DNA from: an uncultured Deferribacteraceae bacterium
GTDB lineage: Bacteria; Chrysiogenota; Deferribacteres; Deferribacterales; Mucispirillaceae
DNA: 42,085 nucleotides
Direction: 5' to 3'
NCBI GenBank assembly: GCA_947041225.1
Contig: CAMRDM010000009.1
Coordinates: 1 to 42,085 of the forward strand
Shown in pieces: positions 9,173 through 18,686 of the stretch. How positions within the stretch are numbered: the first letter of the stretch is position 1; each line of letters opens with the position of its first letter. The translations under genes and the position numbers were made by a program. Below the pieces are notes generated by a model. That model had not been told where the DNA came from. It made no database searches and was given only the letters and a program-made list of their open reading frames with translations.

Positions 9173-10945
9173 TCATTTTGTACTACACTTTTTATTTTTA
9201 GAGATTTCATCAACAGTTTTTAACTGTATATAAGCATCAACAAAATCATCTATACAATCGCAATCTTGAATTAAAATATCGCCGTCACCTAACGGACAAC
9301 TCCAATCTTTTCCATCAACCATATCGCAACTTTTCCACATTATAGGATCAACAACTCTAGGAGTTGAAGTTCCATCACTTAACAGTACAGACTCATTATC
9401 AGTTGCAATTTCAGCAGGTACTTTAACCTTACAACTTTGTTGACACTCAAGATCGTTCAGATCGAACTCTGATTTTGAGTGTTGAATATTACCGTCCTCA
9501 TCTGTATAGCTATATGTGTATGTACCGTCCTCACTAATATTTGCACTATCACTTATAGTTACCTGTTGTTCTAAAAAACCGTCGTAATTATAATCAGATT
9601 TAGACTCTTCAGCACATTCATATTTACGATTAACTCTAAAATATTTTGCTTGAAATTGAGCGTTATAAATCTTTCCTGATATGATTGTATTATTACCATC
9701 AGCACAGATATTATGTTCTACCTCTTCAATCAAAATCTTGTTGCAATATTTAGGGATTATATTATTAGTCTTGATACCGTTTTTAATTGAAGCCTCACAT
9801 CGTTTGCCGTCGTAATCACAGATCTCTTCAGATAAGATCGAACAACCTTGTTTAACATTTTTACAACTATCACTCTTGTTTTCAGTGATCGTTCCAGCAC
9901 CAATAGTTAAATCAAATGTGATACTACAATCAAATAATGAGTAACTATTTCGATCAGTTATTGAGTTATATAATGGATCATCTTTTGCGATATCTTTTGC
10001 AATGTCAGGATCAATCGGTTTACTGCCATCTTGTGCTGAATGAATTAGATCAGCGTTCTCAAGCGATGAACTAAGACTGCCTTCATTACAAGCACCAGCC
10101 ACTATTGATGAGATAGATAAACTCACCATACTGCTTTTAGTTATAATTTGAGGCGATGAAATAATCATTCCTTCTTGAGATAAAAGATTAGAAAAAGCAT
10201 CTCCCATTTTATTATAAAAATTTCGTGGGTTTGTGAGAACGCTCTTACCTCTAACATCTTCACACGAGCCTAAACCGATATTGCTATCTATCGACTCTCT
10301 AACTTTAAGCTGATTTTTTTCTATATACCAACTGTATGATTTTGAGCTTGCTTTATAACCGTTCTGACAAACTGCATCGATATTACCAGTCGTTAGAAAA
10401 CTCTCTTTATACTTGATTGTAAAGCGAGGGTTATTGCCTAAATGCGATGGTGTTACTGTTAAAATCTCTTTCGATGTTTGACACGTTATACCACTCTTGA
10501 AAAAATATTGACTACAACCTTCTTCACACTTATTATTGCATTCATCAATAGTTGAGTAAGTGTTATTATCAGTATCACAGATATAAGTATCGCCGAGCGT
10601 TGTCATATCAGTTTGATTTTGCATCGGATCTAATACGTTACTTTTTAACGCACTCTCACTTCCAACTCTATCAGTTACAGATGAGCCGATAGATTTACCT
10701 TCAGTCCTATAATCAGTTGTACTTTCTTCATCAAATATCTCATCATGAGTTGGAGCTGATTTATCTGACTCTGTATCGTAAAAACTTTTAGGATTATACT
10801 TTTCACTTTCTCCTCCAAAACTATTATGATATGTTCCTTGAGGTTGACTTGTTCCGTCGTAATATTTATCATATTCGCTTGCAAAAATAGCACTGCTAAA
10901 TATCGCTATAATTGAGAGTGATAACGTTATTATTTTAGTTACCAT
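9173..10945 (-). CDS. TraN-like cysteine-rich secreted protein (N-terminal/middle TraN portion)
   Basis: A 590-residue secreted protein with a signal peptide (residues 1-22) and more than 25 cysteines. A Cys module near residue 120 (YICD...CNNKCEEGC) matches the one at the start of the next gene. Near the C-terminus the pattern WSCPLGDGDILIQDCDCIDDF, followed by an alpha-helical stretch ending KKCS, resembles the middle part of TraN proteins. The hallmark TraN C-terminus (CCF...PDCSGFT) is absent and is found in the following gene instead. TraN function is therefore probably divided between two proteins here, or a TraN paralogue has lost its tail. The start has GAGGT upstream of the ATG and overlaps trbC by 11 bases. 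Naming it TraN-like is an inference from context and Cys pattern. Confidence 0.75.
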   Translation of the reverse strand: MVTKIITLSLSIIAIFSSAIFASEYDKYYDGTSQPQGTYHNSFGGESEKYNPKSFYDTESDKSAPTHDEIFDEESTTDYRTEGKSIGSSVTDRVGSESALKSNVLDPMQNQTDMTTLGDTYICDTDNNTYSTIDECNNKCEEGCSQYFFKSGITCQTSKEILTVTPSHLGNNPRFTIKYKESFLTTGNIDAVCQNGYKASSKSYSWYIEKNQLKVRESIDSNIGLGSCEDVRGKSVLTNPRNFYNKMGDAFSNLLSQEGMIISSPQIITKSSMVSLSISSIVAGACNEGSLSSSLENADLIHSAQDGSKPIDPDIAKDIAKDDPLYNSITDRNSYSLFDCSITFDLTIGAGTITENKSDSCKNVKQGCSILSEEICDYDGKRCEASIKNGIKTNNIIPKYCNKILIEEVEHNICADGNNTIISGKIYNAQFQAKYFRVNRKYECAEESKSDYNYDGFLEQQVTISDSANISEDGTYTYSYTDEDGNIQHSKSEFDLNDLECQQSCKVKVPAEIATDNESVLLSDGTSTPRVVDPIMWKSCDMVDGKDWSCPLGDGDILIQDCDCIDDFVDAYIQLKTVDEISKNKKCSTK

Positions 10946-11723
10946 AACTACCTCTAAGTGTTGTCAACATATCTGTAATAGATGAGTCGTTTGCAACTTC
11001 ATTAATTTTAGTGAGTGCATACGGTAGCGATATATCTCCTTTAATCATAAAATATTCATCATCATTTAATGGTTCATTCAAGTTCGCCTTAACCATTAAT
11101 TCGTGATAACTTAATTTACTAAATACGATAGCTGGTACATTATCAATATTAAATAGAGTGAATAAAATCGGATTAATATCAACTCTTGAAATACCACATT
11201 TATCATCAGGTTTTAACTCTGATAATTTCTTACCACAAGCAAGTTCAGTTATAAAATTTTGTGTAGGCATAATGAAATCAGCAGAACCTATAACACCTCT
11301 CATCACAAGTAAAGTGTTAGAAGTTTTAAGTGCAGACTTCATATAATTTTTCAAAGTTTTAATAGGAACTGACTGAGATATAAATATATACACTCTATAA
11401 TCTCCTAAAACATCAGGATCGATACAGCTTGGATCATCGATCATTTTTTTAACTGTATCAACCGTTGGTAGATCAAAACTCTTGATAAGTTCAAACTGTT
11501 TATCTGTAACGGTGCTAATTTTAGGGATAGTAGTAATCTCAACTGGTTCAGCTTTAAGCATAGCTTCATAGACATCGCCTATAGATTCGTTCCATGGATG
11601 ATTTTTCTCTTCTATCTTTTCATCAACCTTATTGTAGGTATCGATTAAATCTTTATCGTTTGCGTTCGTTACCGATAAAGTTATCATTGTAATTACGATT
11701 GTTAATAATATTTTATAATGCAC
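10935..11723 (-). CDS. trbC: TrbC-like F-type pilus assembly protein
   Basis: A 262-residue periplasmic protein with a signal peptide (ILLTIVITMITLSVTNA). The core, residues 105-215, carries the TrbC_Ftype landmarks: YRVYIFISQSVPIKTLKNYM, LLVMRGVIG, then a segment ending with INPILFTLFNIDNVPAIVF. The domain has a thioredoxin-like layout. In F, TrbC works with TraW and is required for pilus assembly. The start codon is GTG, eight bases after AGGAGGG. The first 11 bases overlap the end of traU. Order traW-traU-trbC-traN is as in F. Confidence 0.92.
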   Translation of the reverse strand: MHYKILLTIVITMITLSVTNANDKDLIDTYNKVDEKIEEKNHPWNESIGDVYEAMLKAEPVEITTIPKISTVTDKQFELIKSFDLPTVDTVKKMIDDPSCIDPDVLGDYRVYIFISQSVPIKTLKNYMKSALKTSNTLLVMRGVIGSADFIMPTQNFITELACGKKLSELKPDDKCGISRVDINPILFTLFNIDNVPAIVFSKLSYHELMVKANLNEPLNDDEYFMIKGDISLPYALTKINEVANDSSITDMLTTLRGSYGN

Positions 11724-12768
11724 AGCAATCCCTCCTTCTCCATATCATAAATAATAAATTATCTTCGCCACCTGCTTTCATTAACGCTGAATTTTTATTT
11801 GGCGTATTCCACAGTATTGACGGTTTACCCATTCGTCTACAAAACGAGTCTGCACTTGGTTTTGCAATTTGAAATCTAAACTCTCTTTTATTCCACATGA
11901 GAGTTGGAAAACAACTGCACAATCCTGGTACTCCATAACAAGAAAATATTTGTGCCGTACGAGATAATTGAAAAATCATTTTAGCGATATTGATCGATGC
12001 AGCATCGACGTAATCAACTTCTAGTGAGTGGTTAGATAACGGAAATATTGAGTGTCCACCAACACACCAGTAACCGATAGGATCAGTTAGTTCAATAGTC
12101 GTAAGTGCAGAATCAATCATGCAATAACCTTGTGCAACTGGGTTCGCAAATAAAATACTTTCAGGTGCTAAAATTAACGCTAACTCACTTGATCTTGCTT
12201 GAGGCATAAACTCCGACATATAAAGTATCGAGAACGGACTGTTAGTATCTGATAGTTGCATACATAAACTATCTATAAATAAATTTAATATTTGAGTTGG
12301 TAGAAACGAAATCATGTGAGTATAACTAAATGTGTTTTTTCCAGTTCCACGTTTACCAAGATCTGCACCACCTGCACCCCATTTACCCATATTAATTTGA
12401 AATCCTAATGTAGGAAAACAGAACGGATCTTTCACAGCTTCACCGATCCTAAAAACTAAATTCATTGCAAACGAAAATCCAACTCTAGGTACACCTAAGA
12501 TATTTTGATCTGCACAAACGCATAAAGCTGAACCTGATGAACCCATCTTATCAGCCCTTGATGCTAATTTACCATCAGCTGATGTAACATCTGCAACAGT
12601 TATCCCACCTAAAATAATTGGCATAGAACACGACCATCTAATATCAGATATAGGATTTAACATTCCACTTTTACAAACAGCGTGAGCAGAGTTTACACCT
12701 ATAAAAGTTGATACTCCAAATATAAGAAAAGTCAGAACTAACTTTTTGATATTGATATTATTTTTCAT
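11713..12768 (-). CDS. traU: TraU, F-type conjugation protein
   Basis: A 351-residue exported protein, close to F TraU (330) in length. The signal peptide covers residues 10-31. Family landmarks are WSCSMPIILGGITVADV near residue 46, CFPTLGFQINMGKWG near 115, and a cysteine-rich C-terminal half (SCYGVPGLCSCFPTLMWNKREFR). TraU is needed for efficient DNA transfer and, to a lesser degree, pilus assembly, and forms part of the periplasmic TraF-H-U-W-TrbC interaction group. The start overlaps traW by 11 bases. No sign of damage. Confidence 0.95.
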   Translation of the reverse strand: MKNNINIKKLVLTFLIFGVSTFIGVNSAHAVCKSGMLNPISDIRWSCSMPIILGGITVADVTSADGKLASRADKMGSSGSALCVCADQNILGVPRVGFSFAMNLVFRIGEAVKDPFCFPTLGFQINMGKWGAGGADLGKRGTGKNTFSYTHMISFLPTQILNLFIDSLCMQLSDTNSPFSILYMSEFMPQARSSELALILAPESILFANPVAQGYCMIDSALTTIELTDPIGYWCVGGHSIFPLSNHSLEVDYVDAASINIAKMIFQLSRTAQIFSCYGVPGLCSCFPTLMWNKREFRFQIAKPSADSFCRRMGKPSILWNTPNKNSALMKAGGEDNLLFMIWRRRDCCAL

Positions 12769-13384
12769 CAGCTCTGCTCCTTAAAAAATATTCATCAGCT
12801 CTAAGTTTGTTTTTCTCTTGATAGATGATAACTGGTAATTTACTAATCTTAAATTTGTTGATATGCTCATCATCTATAAAATAAACTTCACGTCCGATAT
12901 CATCAGATAAGTGCAGTGCATTGCCACCTGAAATGATCGGCATGTACGATAAATTATCTTTATAATTCTCTTTAAACCATCTAAGTTCTTCCTCTCTACT
13001 TGCATCAAAAAATATAAATCTTGCGTTGATTGTTGTGTGATCAAGCACATTGAAAGTATACCCTTTAGGATATAAGGCTTTAGGTTTGCCTGTTTTATTA
13101 TCTCTAATATAAATAGGTTTATCTAAGGTTGTTGTAAGATCGATATAGCGTGTAAAATCTTTCTCAGCTTTAGGGATACCTCTATCAATTTTGCCGATAT
13201 TCTCTTCTAGTTTTTTCTTTTCAGCATCGAAGATAGATTTCCAATCTGTGTTTGTAGCTCTATCTTTCATTACTTGTAAAATATCTTTCTCTAATATTTC
13301 ATACGTCGCACCTATTTTACCTAGATCAACTGCGTAAGCGTTGTATGTTATAAAAGTGATCAATATTAAAAATATTACTTTCAT
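12758..13384 (-). CDS. traW: TraW, F-type pilus assembly protein
   Basis: A 208-residue protein with a short signal peptide (residues 1-18, ending AYA). It is followed by the characteristic start of mature TraW: VDLGKIGATYEILEKDIL. The later part (LYPKGYTFNVLDH, RFIFFDASREEELRWFKE, VYFIDDEHINKFKI) fits the family, including the segment predicted to be thioredoxin-like. TraW acts in the periplasm with TrbC in F-pilus assembly. The start codon shares ATGA with the stop of traC. There is no trbI gene between traC and traW, unlike F. Confidence 0.93.
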   Translation of the reverse strand: MKVIFLILITFITYNAYAVDLGKIGATYEILEKDILQVMKDRATNTDWKSIFDAEKKKLEENIGKIDRGIPKAEKDFTRYIDLTTTLDKPIYIRDNKTGKPKALYPKGYTFNVLDHTTINARFIFFDASREEELRWFKENYKDNLSYMPIISGGNALHLSDDIGREVYFIDDEHINKFKISKLPVIIYQEKNKLRADEYFLRSRADEK

Positions 13385-16083
13385 AATTTTATCTCCTGAT
13401 TTTTGATATCATTTTGAAACTCTGTATTAACATAATGTTTGAACGCTCCTATACCACCAACTTTTTTAGATATTTCAACTGCTTTTAAAATAGCTTTTCT
13501 CATACCTTCAGCGTGAGATAGTTCCATATCTTCAGTTCGATATTTAGTACACCAAAATGTTAGAAACGTGTTATCTGTTGCATCACTTGAACAGACAAAA
13601 TATGTGAACTCATCAGTTGATAATCTAACTGCTCCTGAACCACTTTGAGATTTAACAAAGAACTCTGAATATCTAGGTAAAGTTTTTGAACTGATTTTAT
13701 TTATCTGATAATGAACTTCAAACTCATTTAGATCGATCAGCTTATTCTCGCCAGTTACAGCTTTACTAATATCTTTATCAGGAAGATAGAATTCAATATT
13801 AGATTGAGCCCTAAGCACTCCACCGATATGTTTAAGTTTTCCAAGTGTTGGATGAGTATCCATAATAGATTGAGTAGCGATACCAACTGAACCGTTATAC
13901 TTTCTGATCTTACGATATAAACCTTCAACAAATTTTGCAGCAGCTGGATTTTCACTTAACGTTTGCCAAGCTTCATCTATAATTATTATTGTTGGAGTTT
14001 GTCTATCACCGTTATAAACCTCATCTTCAATCATAGAGGCAAAAGCAAGCACAACAACTTTGCGTAAATCTTCAGGCACACCGTCAAGTTCTACAACTGA
14101 TAGATCGCCTTTAAAACTTACATTACTAGCACCTGAAAAATATCTACCGTAATCGCCACCCTTACAATATTTCTGTAAAGCAAGTGCTAGGAAATGTCCC
14201 TCTTCAGCAAGTTTTGCTTCTTTCTGTGCATCTGATTTTAAGTTAGCTAAATACTCTGATATATCATCTATAGATGAATTCGCACCTTTACTTTTAATTG
14301 AATTGTTAATAGCTTGCTCAATTAAAACCATCTGCGTTTCAGTAGCGTTTGCACCTGTTCGTGAGATCGCCATCGTGGCTATAACGCCAGTCAATATCGC
14401 AACCTTTGATGCATAATCATCTGCTAACTCATTCTCATTCACACCGTGTCCTTTCGAGGTTAAATCTCCTAGCCCTTCAAACAGATTTAAGATGATCGCT
14501 GAACCTGAAAATTTTATAAATTGTCCATCAAATAAATTCGCTGTTTTTTTATAACTTTCTCCAACATCAATAATACGAACTTTACATCCAACCGATAAAT
14601 AACTTGATACAAGATAATTTACTAAAAACGATTTTCCACCACCTGATCCACCTGTGATTAAAAAATTCTTGTTAGCTCCAGTATATAAAATATCTACTGC
14701 TGAAAGTTGAGCACGGCGATCCATAAACAACATATACGGTGCTCCAATACCTTTAAACCCTGCTTGAACAGTCATTAATCTTGATGCAGATTTACTAGGT
14801 AGAATAAAATCACGTTGAAGATCTTTATAATCTTTTCCGTATAGTCCCATGGGTAGTGCTGATACAAATAATTTAGTTAATATGAACGAACTCTCTTTCT
14901 GTGTTTCGATATTTAAATTTTTCCACATCGTTACAACTCGATTAGTTTTTTCAGATAGCTTGTCTTTATCATTATCAAATAACCACATCTGAGTTATAGC
15001 TCTTAAATAGATCTCTCCCTCTTCAAGTTTAGTTTTCATATCGCTCATTTCTATCTTTCTAAGTGCTACACCGTTTGCAAGTGTACCTGCTGCTTGTTGG
15101 ATCATAACTTGCGACGCTCTTGTTTCTAAATACGTTCTTAACTCTTCATATATAAAACTTGATGAGATCATAAACGGACATTGAATTTGATTTATATCAT
15201 CATCACTTGAGAACGCTGCACGACCAAAATAACCGATCATATCATTCATAATCGTTGACTCAATCATCTTAGGAAAAGATTTAGGAGTTATACACTTTGC
15301 GTACATACTACCGATCTGTAACGTATCGCCATCTTTTTTGATACTCGTTTCTGCATTGATAATCTGTTTATATAACGGCTGTGATTGATCCCATCTTTTA
15401 CTTGTAATATCACTATCAGGATTAAAAATTCTAGCTAATAAAAACAGAAAATCATCAGGATGAACAATTTCAGGTGCAAGATATGAACCCTTTAAAGTTG
15501 ATACAAATGCATCAAGTAGATCTTTATATTTATCAACTTCATTTAAGTATTGATCGCTATCTTTATAGTAATCAGATTTGATAGGAATTTTAATTGAGAT
15601 ATATAATCTGTACGATCTCATAGGTGTTCCTGATAACTGCCATAAACCGTTCTTTGAACCTTCACGAAAAAAGTTGCAATACTGTTCTATCTGTTCTTTA
15701 AATATCTCACTTAAATTTGGATTACTGTAACGTAGCTGTTTATACGAATTTAAAATATCTTCAATATAACTATCAGCGTATAAAAACGTCTGAATAACAG
15801 TCGTTGGTGGTAATGGAAATTTGAATAATGATGATAGTGAATCAAATGTGTTACCTGCAAAAACTAACGGCTGACACTCGAATATAAAACCGACACTATT
15901 ATCTTTAAGCAGATATGCGTAGTTGTAATTCTTCTTCTCTAGATCACTAATATTTTTATCTTCAGGTGCACGACACGCTAGGTATGGTAGAAGATCTGAG
16001 AAACTGTTACGTTTAACATCTAAATCTTTTTTACTAAGCCCTCTGTTTTCTCCAAAAAGTAAAGTAGTTAATTTATCAATCAT
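13381..16083 (-). CDS. traC: TraC, VirB4-family conjugation ATPase
   Basis: A 900-residue cytoplasmic or membrane-associated ATPase that powers pilus assembly in F-type type IV secretion. Walker A GGSGGGKS lies near residues 477-484. Walker B TIIIIDEAW is near residues 692-700, followed by the helix containing ATQS near 730. The N-terminal 440 residues match the TraC-type N-domain in layout (SDLLPY near the start, then a long helical domain with RASQVMIQQAAG). Length equals the usual 850-900 for TraC. It is intact. The start overlaps the traV stop as ATGA, suggesting coupled translation. Confidence 0.97.
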   Translation of the reverse strand: MIDKLTTLLFGENRGLSKKDLDVKRNSFSDLLPYLACRAPEDKNISDLEKKNYNYAYLLKDNSVGFIFECQPLVFAGNTFDSLSSLFKFPLPPTTVIQTFLYADSYIEDILNSYKQLRYSNPNLSEIFKEQIEQYCNFFREGSKNGLWQLSGTPMRSYRLYISIKIPIKSDYYKDSDQYLNEVDKYKDLLDAFVSTLKGSYLAPEIVHPDDFLFLLARIFNPDSDITSKRWDQSQPLYKQIINAETSIKKDGDTLQIGSMYAKCITPKSFPKMIESTIMNDMIGYFGRAAFSSDDDINQIQCPFMISSSFIYEELRTYLETRASQVMIQQAAGTLANGVALRKIEMSDMKTKLEEGEIYLRAITQMWLFDNDKDKLSEKTNRVVTMWKNLNIETQKESSFILTKLFVSALPMGLYGKDYKDLQRDFILPSKSASRLMTVQAGFKGIGAPYMLFMDRRAQLSAVDILYTGANKNFLITGGSGGGKSFLVNYLVSSYLSVGCKVRIIDVGESYKKTANLFDGQFIKFSGSAIILNLFEGLGDLTSKGHGVNENELADDYASKVAILTGVIATMAISRTGANATETQMVLIEQAINNSIKSKGANSSIDDISEYLANLKSDAQKEAKLAEEGHFLALALQKYCKGGDYGRYFSGASNVSFKGDLSVVELDGVPEDLRKVVVLAFASMIEDEVYNGDRQTPTIIIIDEAWQTLSENPAAAKFVEGLYRKIRKYNGSVGIATQSIMDTHPTLGKLKHIGGVLRAQSNIEFYLPDKDISKAVTGENKLIDLNEFEVHYQINKISSKTLPRYSEFFVKSQSGSGAVRLSTDEFTYFVCSSDATDNTFLTFWCTKYRTEDMELSHAEGMRKAILKAVEISKKVGGIGAFKHYVNTEFQNDIKNQEIKL

Positions 16084-16802
16084 TTCATATACCTATTATC
16101 TAAGTAATTTGAGTTCACAAAACAATCTATATCGCCGTCTTTAACCTTGAACCAGTAAGCTGAAGTTGTATCAATAACTTCTAACTCATCACCGTAATTA
16201 TACGATCTTACAATCATAGAATTCTGATCAGGATAATCTCTACAGTTAAGTCCACTGAACGCTGATACTGTATAAAAATTTATAAGCTCAACATCTGAAC
16301 GATCTTTAAGTTTTAATTTATTTTTAAAATCTATATCCTTTTTCTGTTTAGATTTCTTTAACGGTACATCAATTTTAATAGGTGTTTTTTCACTCATCAC
16401 ATAATCATCAACAACCCAATGTTCTCTACCTGCTGTTATATAAACGTACCTACCTGAATAATATTTATCTTTATCTGTGTACGGTAAAATCATCAATCTA
16501 TATCTACCTTGATAAATTTTAGTCGGTATAGTTGTTGTACTTCTATCTATTGATTGAGATGTCATTAATCGTACAATCTCATCTTTGAAAACATCATTCT
16601 CAGTATCTACAACGGATAGATTATCAATCGTTTGATTGCCTCGTGTTTTGTTATCCATATATTTTAAATTCTCTTCAATCGTTGCACACTTAATTCCACC
16701 TTTAACATCAACACATGTATTCTTTAAGGCTGAAAATGCACAACCGTAACTTATAAAAACTAACGATATTAAAAGAGTGTATTTAGTCAACTTTCTCATC
16801 AT
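16080..16802 (-). CDS. traV: TraV outer-membrane lipoprotein with C-terminal SH3 domain
   Basis: A 240-residue lipoprotein with a lipobox ISYGC (Cys21) and a TraV-like cysteine segment directly after it. In the F-type core complex TraV joins TraK and TraB, anchoring the channel in the outer membrane. The C-terminal part (about residues 178-236) looks like a bacterial SH3 domain: a YTVSAFSGLNCRDYP start, GDELEVID, then YWFKVKDGDIDCFVNSNYL. Such domains often bind peptidoglycan. F TraV is about 170 residues, so the SH3 part accounts for the extra length. The ATG lies inside the end of traB (20-base overlap) behind GGAGGGG. Confidence 0.9.
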   Translation of the reverse strand: MMRKLTKYTLLISLVFISYGCAFSALKNTCVDVKGGIKCATIEENLKYMDNKTRGNQTIDNLSVVDTENDVFKDEIVRLMTSQSIDRSTTTIPTKIYQGRYRLMILPYTDKDKYYSGRYVYITAGREHWVVDDYVMSEKTPIKIDVPLKKSKQKKDIDFKNKLKLKDRSDVELINFYTVSAFSGLNCRDYPDQNSMIVRSYNYGDELEVIDTTSAYWFKVKDGDIDCFVNSNYLDNRYMK

Positions 16803-17967
16803 TTATTATCCCCTCCCATATAAAATCATCTGTAAGTAATTCTGCTCCATCTTCAATTACAATCTCTACTTCGCGTCTACTATTAACTTCAATAACTGGA
16901 CTCATCTCTTTCATAATATCTAAATAAAATTCTGATAACATAGATGCACTTTCACCTATTCCAGAACCAGCTGCAGCTAGTGCAATATCGCCTGCTGTTC
17001 CACCAACAGTTGTTGTAACTCCACCTAATGGATTATAAGTGTTCACCTGTGTTGCAGCTTTAACAGCTTCACCAGCTGATGCTAAAAATTCTGATAATAG
17101 AACCGTTAAAGTTAAACGTCCAAAATTTGCAACTGTTTTTCCAGCAACACCAACTTTCCCATCATCGCCGTTTACAAACCCTTTAATACTTTTTTGCAGT
17201 ACCCATTTTTCATCACTCGATATGCAAGATATTTTTGATAATCTAATATGTACTCTACTATCTGATAACTCTCCGAACGCTTCGCCTAATACAAAACAAC
17301 CTGCTAAATCTTTTCTCACATTGTTAGGTAGAAAAGCTAAATCCCATGTTTGAAGTAGTGCAGGGTAGGGAGACTCTTTACCCTTACCCATAGTTGGAGC
17401 GTACATACCGTTTATTAATGTCGCTTTCAAAATTGTTCCAGCTGGTATAAAATTGACTAACTTTTTACGTTGTCGCTCTTTCTTCTTCTCTTCTTTTGCT
17501 TTCTGTACTTCAACTGATATTTTCTCAACCGATATCCCACCCCTAATAATTATAGGTGGTGCTTTAGGTGGTTCAACTTCTGATGGTGGAAGTGGAATAG
17601 AATTTAATTCTAGATCACCGTAATCACCTAACTCATCATTTTTTGGAGCAGTACTTAGCTGATCTATTAAACCTCTAAGCTCTTCCATCTCTGCGTTCTG
17701 TTCAGCTTGTTGTTCAAGTCGTCTACGTTCTGCATCTTCAATTTCTGCTTTGATTGATAACTGTAATGATTTATCTGCATCTTCATCTGATAGATTTAAC
17801 TCGATATATTTATCTTTCTTTCTAACGGCTGTTGTATCACTGTTAGAACTCTTAGCTTTATAGATAACTGTGATTAATATTATAAGAATGAGAACCGATA
17901 TCCCAACCATTACAAGTCGTTTCTGTGATCCAGTAAGTGCGTTAAATTTATCTTTTAGAAATGTCAT
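16783..17967 (-). CDS. traB: TraB, inner-membrane core-complex protein (VirB10-like)
   Basis: A 394-residue protein with one membrane segment near the N-terminus (residues 18-36, LVMVGISVLILIILITVIY). Next come a charged coiled-coil region (70-105) and a proline-rich stretch (LPPSEVEPPKAPP, 124-136). The C-terminal VirB10/TrbI-like beta-barrel domain starts around residue 175 (FIPAGTILKATLINGMYAPT). TraB spans the periplasm and links the inner-membrane ATPases to TraK/TraV at the outer membrane. Length is somewhat below F TraB (475). The start overlaps the traK stop as ATGA. Confidence 0.95.
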   Translation of the reverse strand: MTFLKDKFNALTGSQKRLVMVGISVLILIILITVIYKAKSSNSDTTAVRKKDKYIELNLSDEDADKSLQLSIKAEIEDAERRRLEQQAEQNAEMEELRGLIDQLSTAPKNDELGDYGDLELNSIPLPPSEVEPPKAPPIIIRGGISVEKISVEVQKAKEEKKKERQRKKLVNFIPAGTILKATLINGMYAPTMGKGKESPYPALLQTWDLAFLPNNVRKDLAGCFVLGEAFGELSDSRVHIRLSKISCISSDEKWVLQKSIKGFVNGDDGKVGVAGKTVANFGRLTLTVLLSEFLASAGEAVKAATQVNTYNPLGGVTTTVGGTAGDIALAAAGSGIGESASMLSEFYLDIMKEMSPVIEVNSRREVEIVIEDGAELLTDDFIWEGIINDEKVD

Positions 17968-18686
17968 TTAACACCTCGCTCGATAACATACCCTCTGATC
18001 CAACCTTTAAAACTTTCAGCAGTTAATAGAAGTGCAGCAGGTGTAACTATTCTTGAAAACGATATAAGCTCTGTTGTAAGGAGCGTTATTTCACTTGATG
18101 AATGAATGTGATACTCGCTAATAGTATAGCCTTGTCCAACATATTTATTCTTCTTGATAAAAGTGATCTCAACATCGCCTCGTTTAAAACGTTCTAATTT
18201 ATTTATAACTTCTTTCTTAAATGTTTTAGGTACGTTTTCATCAACTGCAAGTACCATAAGGTTTGCTAATAACTCTTCTTCATCTCTACTATCGCCGTCG
18301 TGAACTCGCTTGCTACTTAAACCTTCTTCAACAAGTGTGATCGTTTTAGCTGGAACGTTTGACGGTTTTAGAATTAAACTATGTGTAGTGTTTCCACATA
18401 CTAAAAACACTTCAGCTGTATCATCGCTATAGATCGTTTCTCTTGATCCATCTTGTGCATCGACAATAATATTTACAGGAAATTTAATAAAAACTTCCTT
18501 ACCACTAGTTTTAGTTATTAAACCTTTCTCTTCTGAAAAGATCACTTCACTTATTTCATCATCACATATAATTCTATTCACATCAGTGCGTGAAATAGTG
18601 TAAACTTTAGTACTGCTAAATGAGATGTCTACTCCAAAAATAAATATAAATGAAAAAGTCAGAACTAACTTTTTATAAAATTTCAC
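17964..18686 (-). CDS. traK: TraK, secretin-like core-complex protein
   Basis: A 240-residue periplasmic protein with a signal peptide (KKLVLTFSFIFIFGVDISFS). The TraK-type start of the mature domain is SRTDVNRIICDDEISEVIFSEEKGL, followed by a strand-rich body. TraK is the VirB9-like component that, with TraV and TraB, forms the outer ring of F-type channels. Length matches F TraK (242). The start shares ATGA with the stop of traE. No anomalies seen. Confidence 0.93.
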   Translation of the reverse strand: MKFYKKLVLTFSFIFIFGVDISFSSTKVYTISRTDVNRIICDDEISEVIFSEEKGLITKTSGKEVFIKFPVNIIVDAQDGSRETIYSDDTAEVFLVCGNTTHSLILKPSNVPAKTITLVEEGLSSKRVHDGDSRDEEELLANLMVLAVDENVPKTFKKEVINKLERFKRGDVEITFIKKNKYVGQGYTISEYHIHSSSEITLLTTELISFSRIVTPAALLLTAESFKGWIRGYVIERGVK

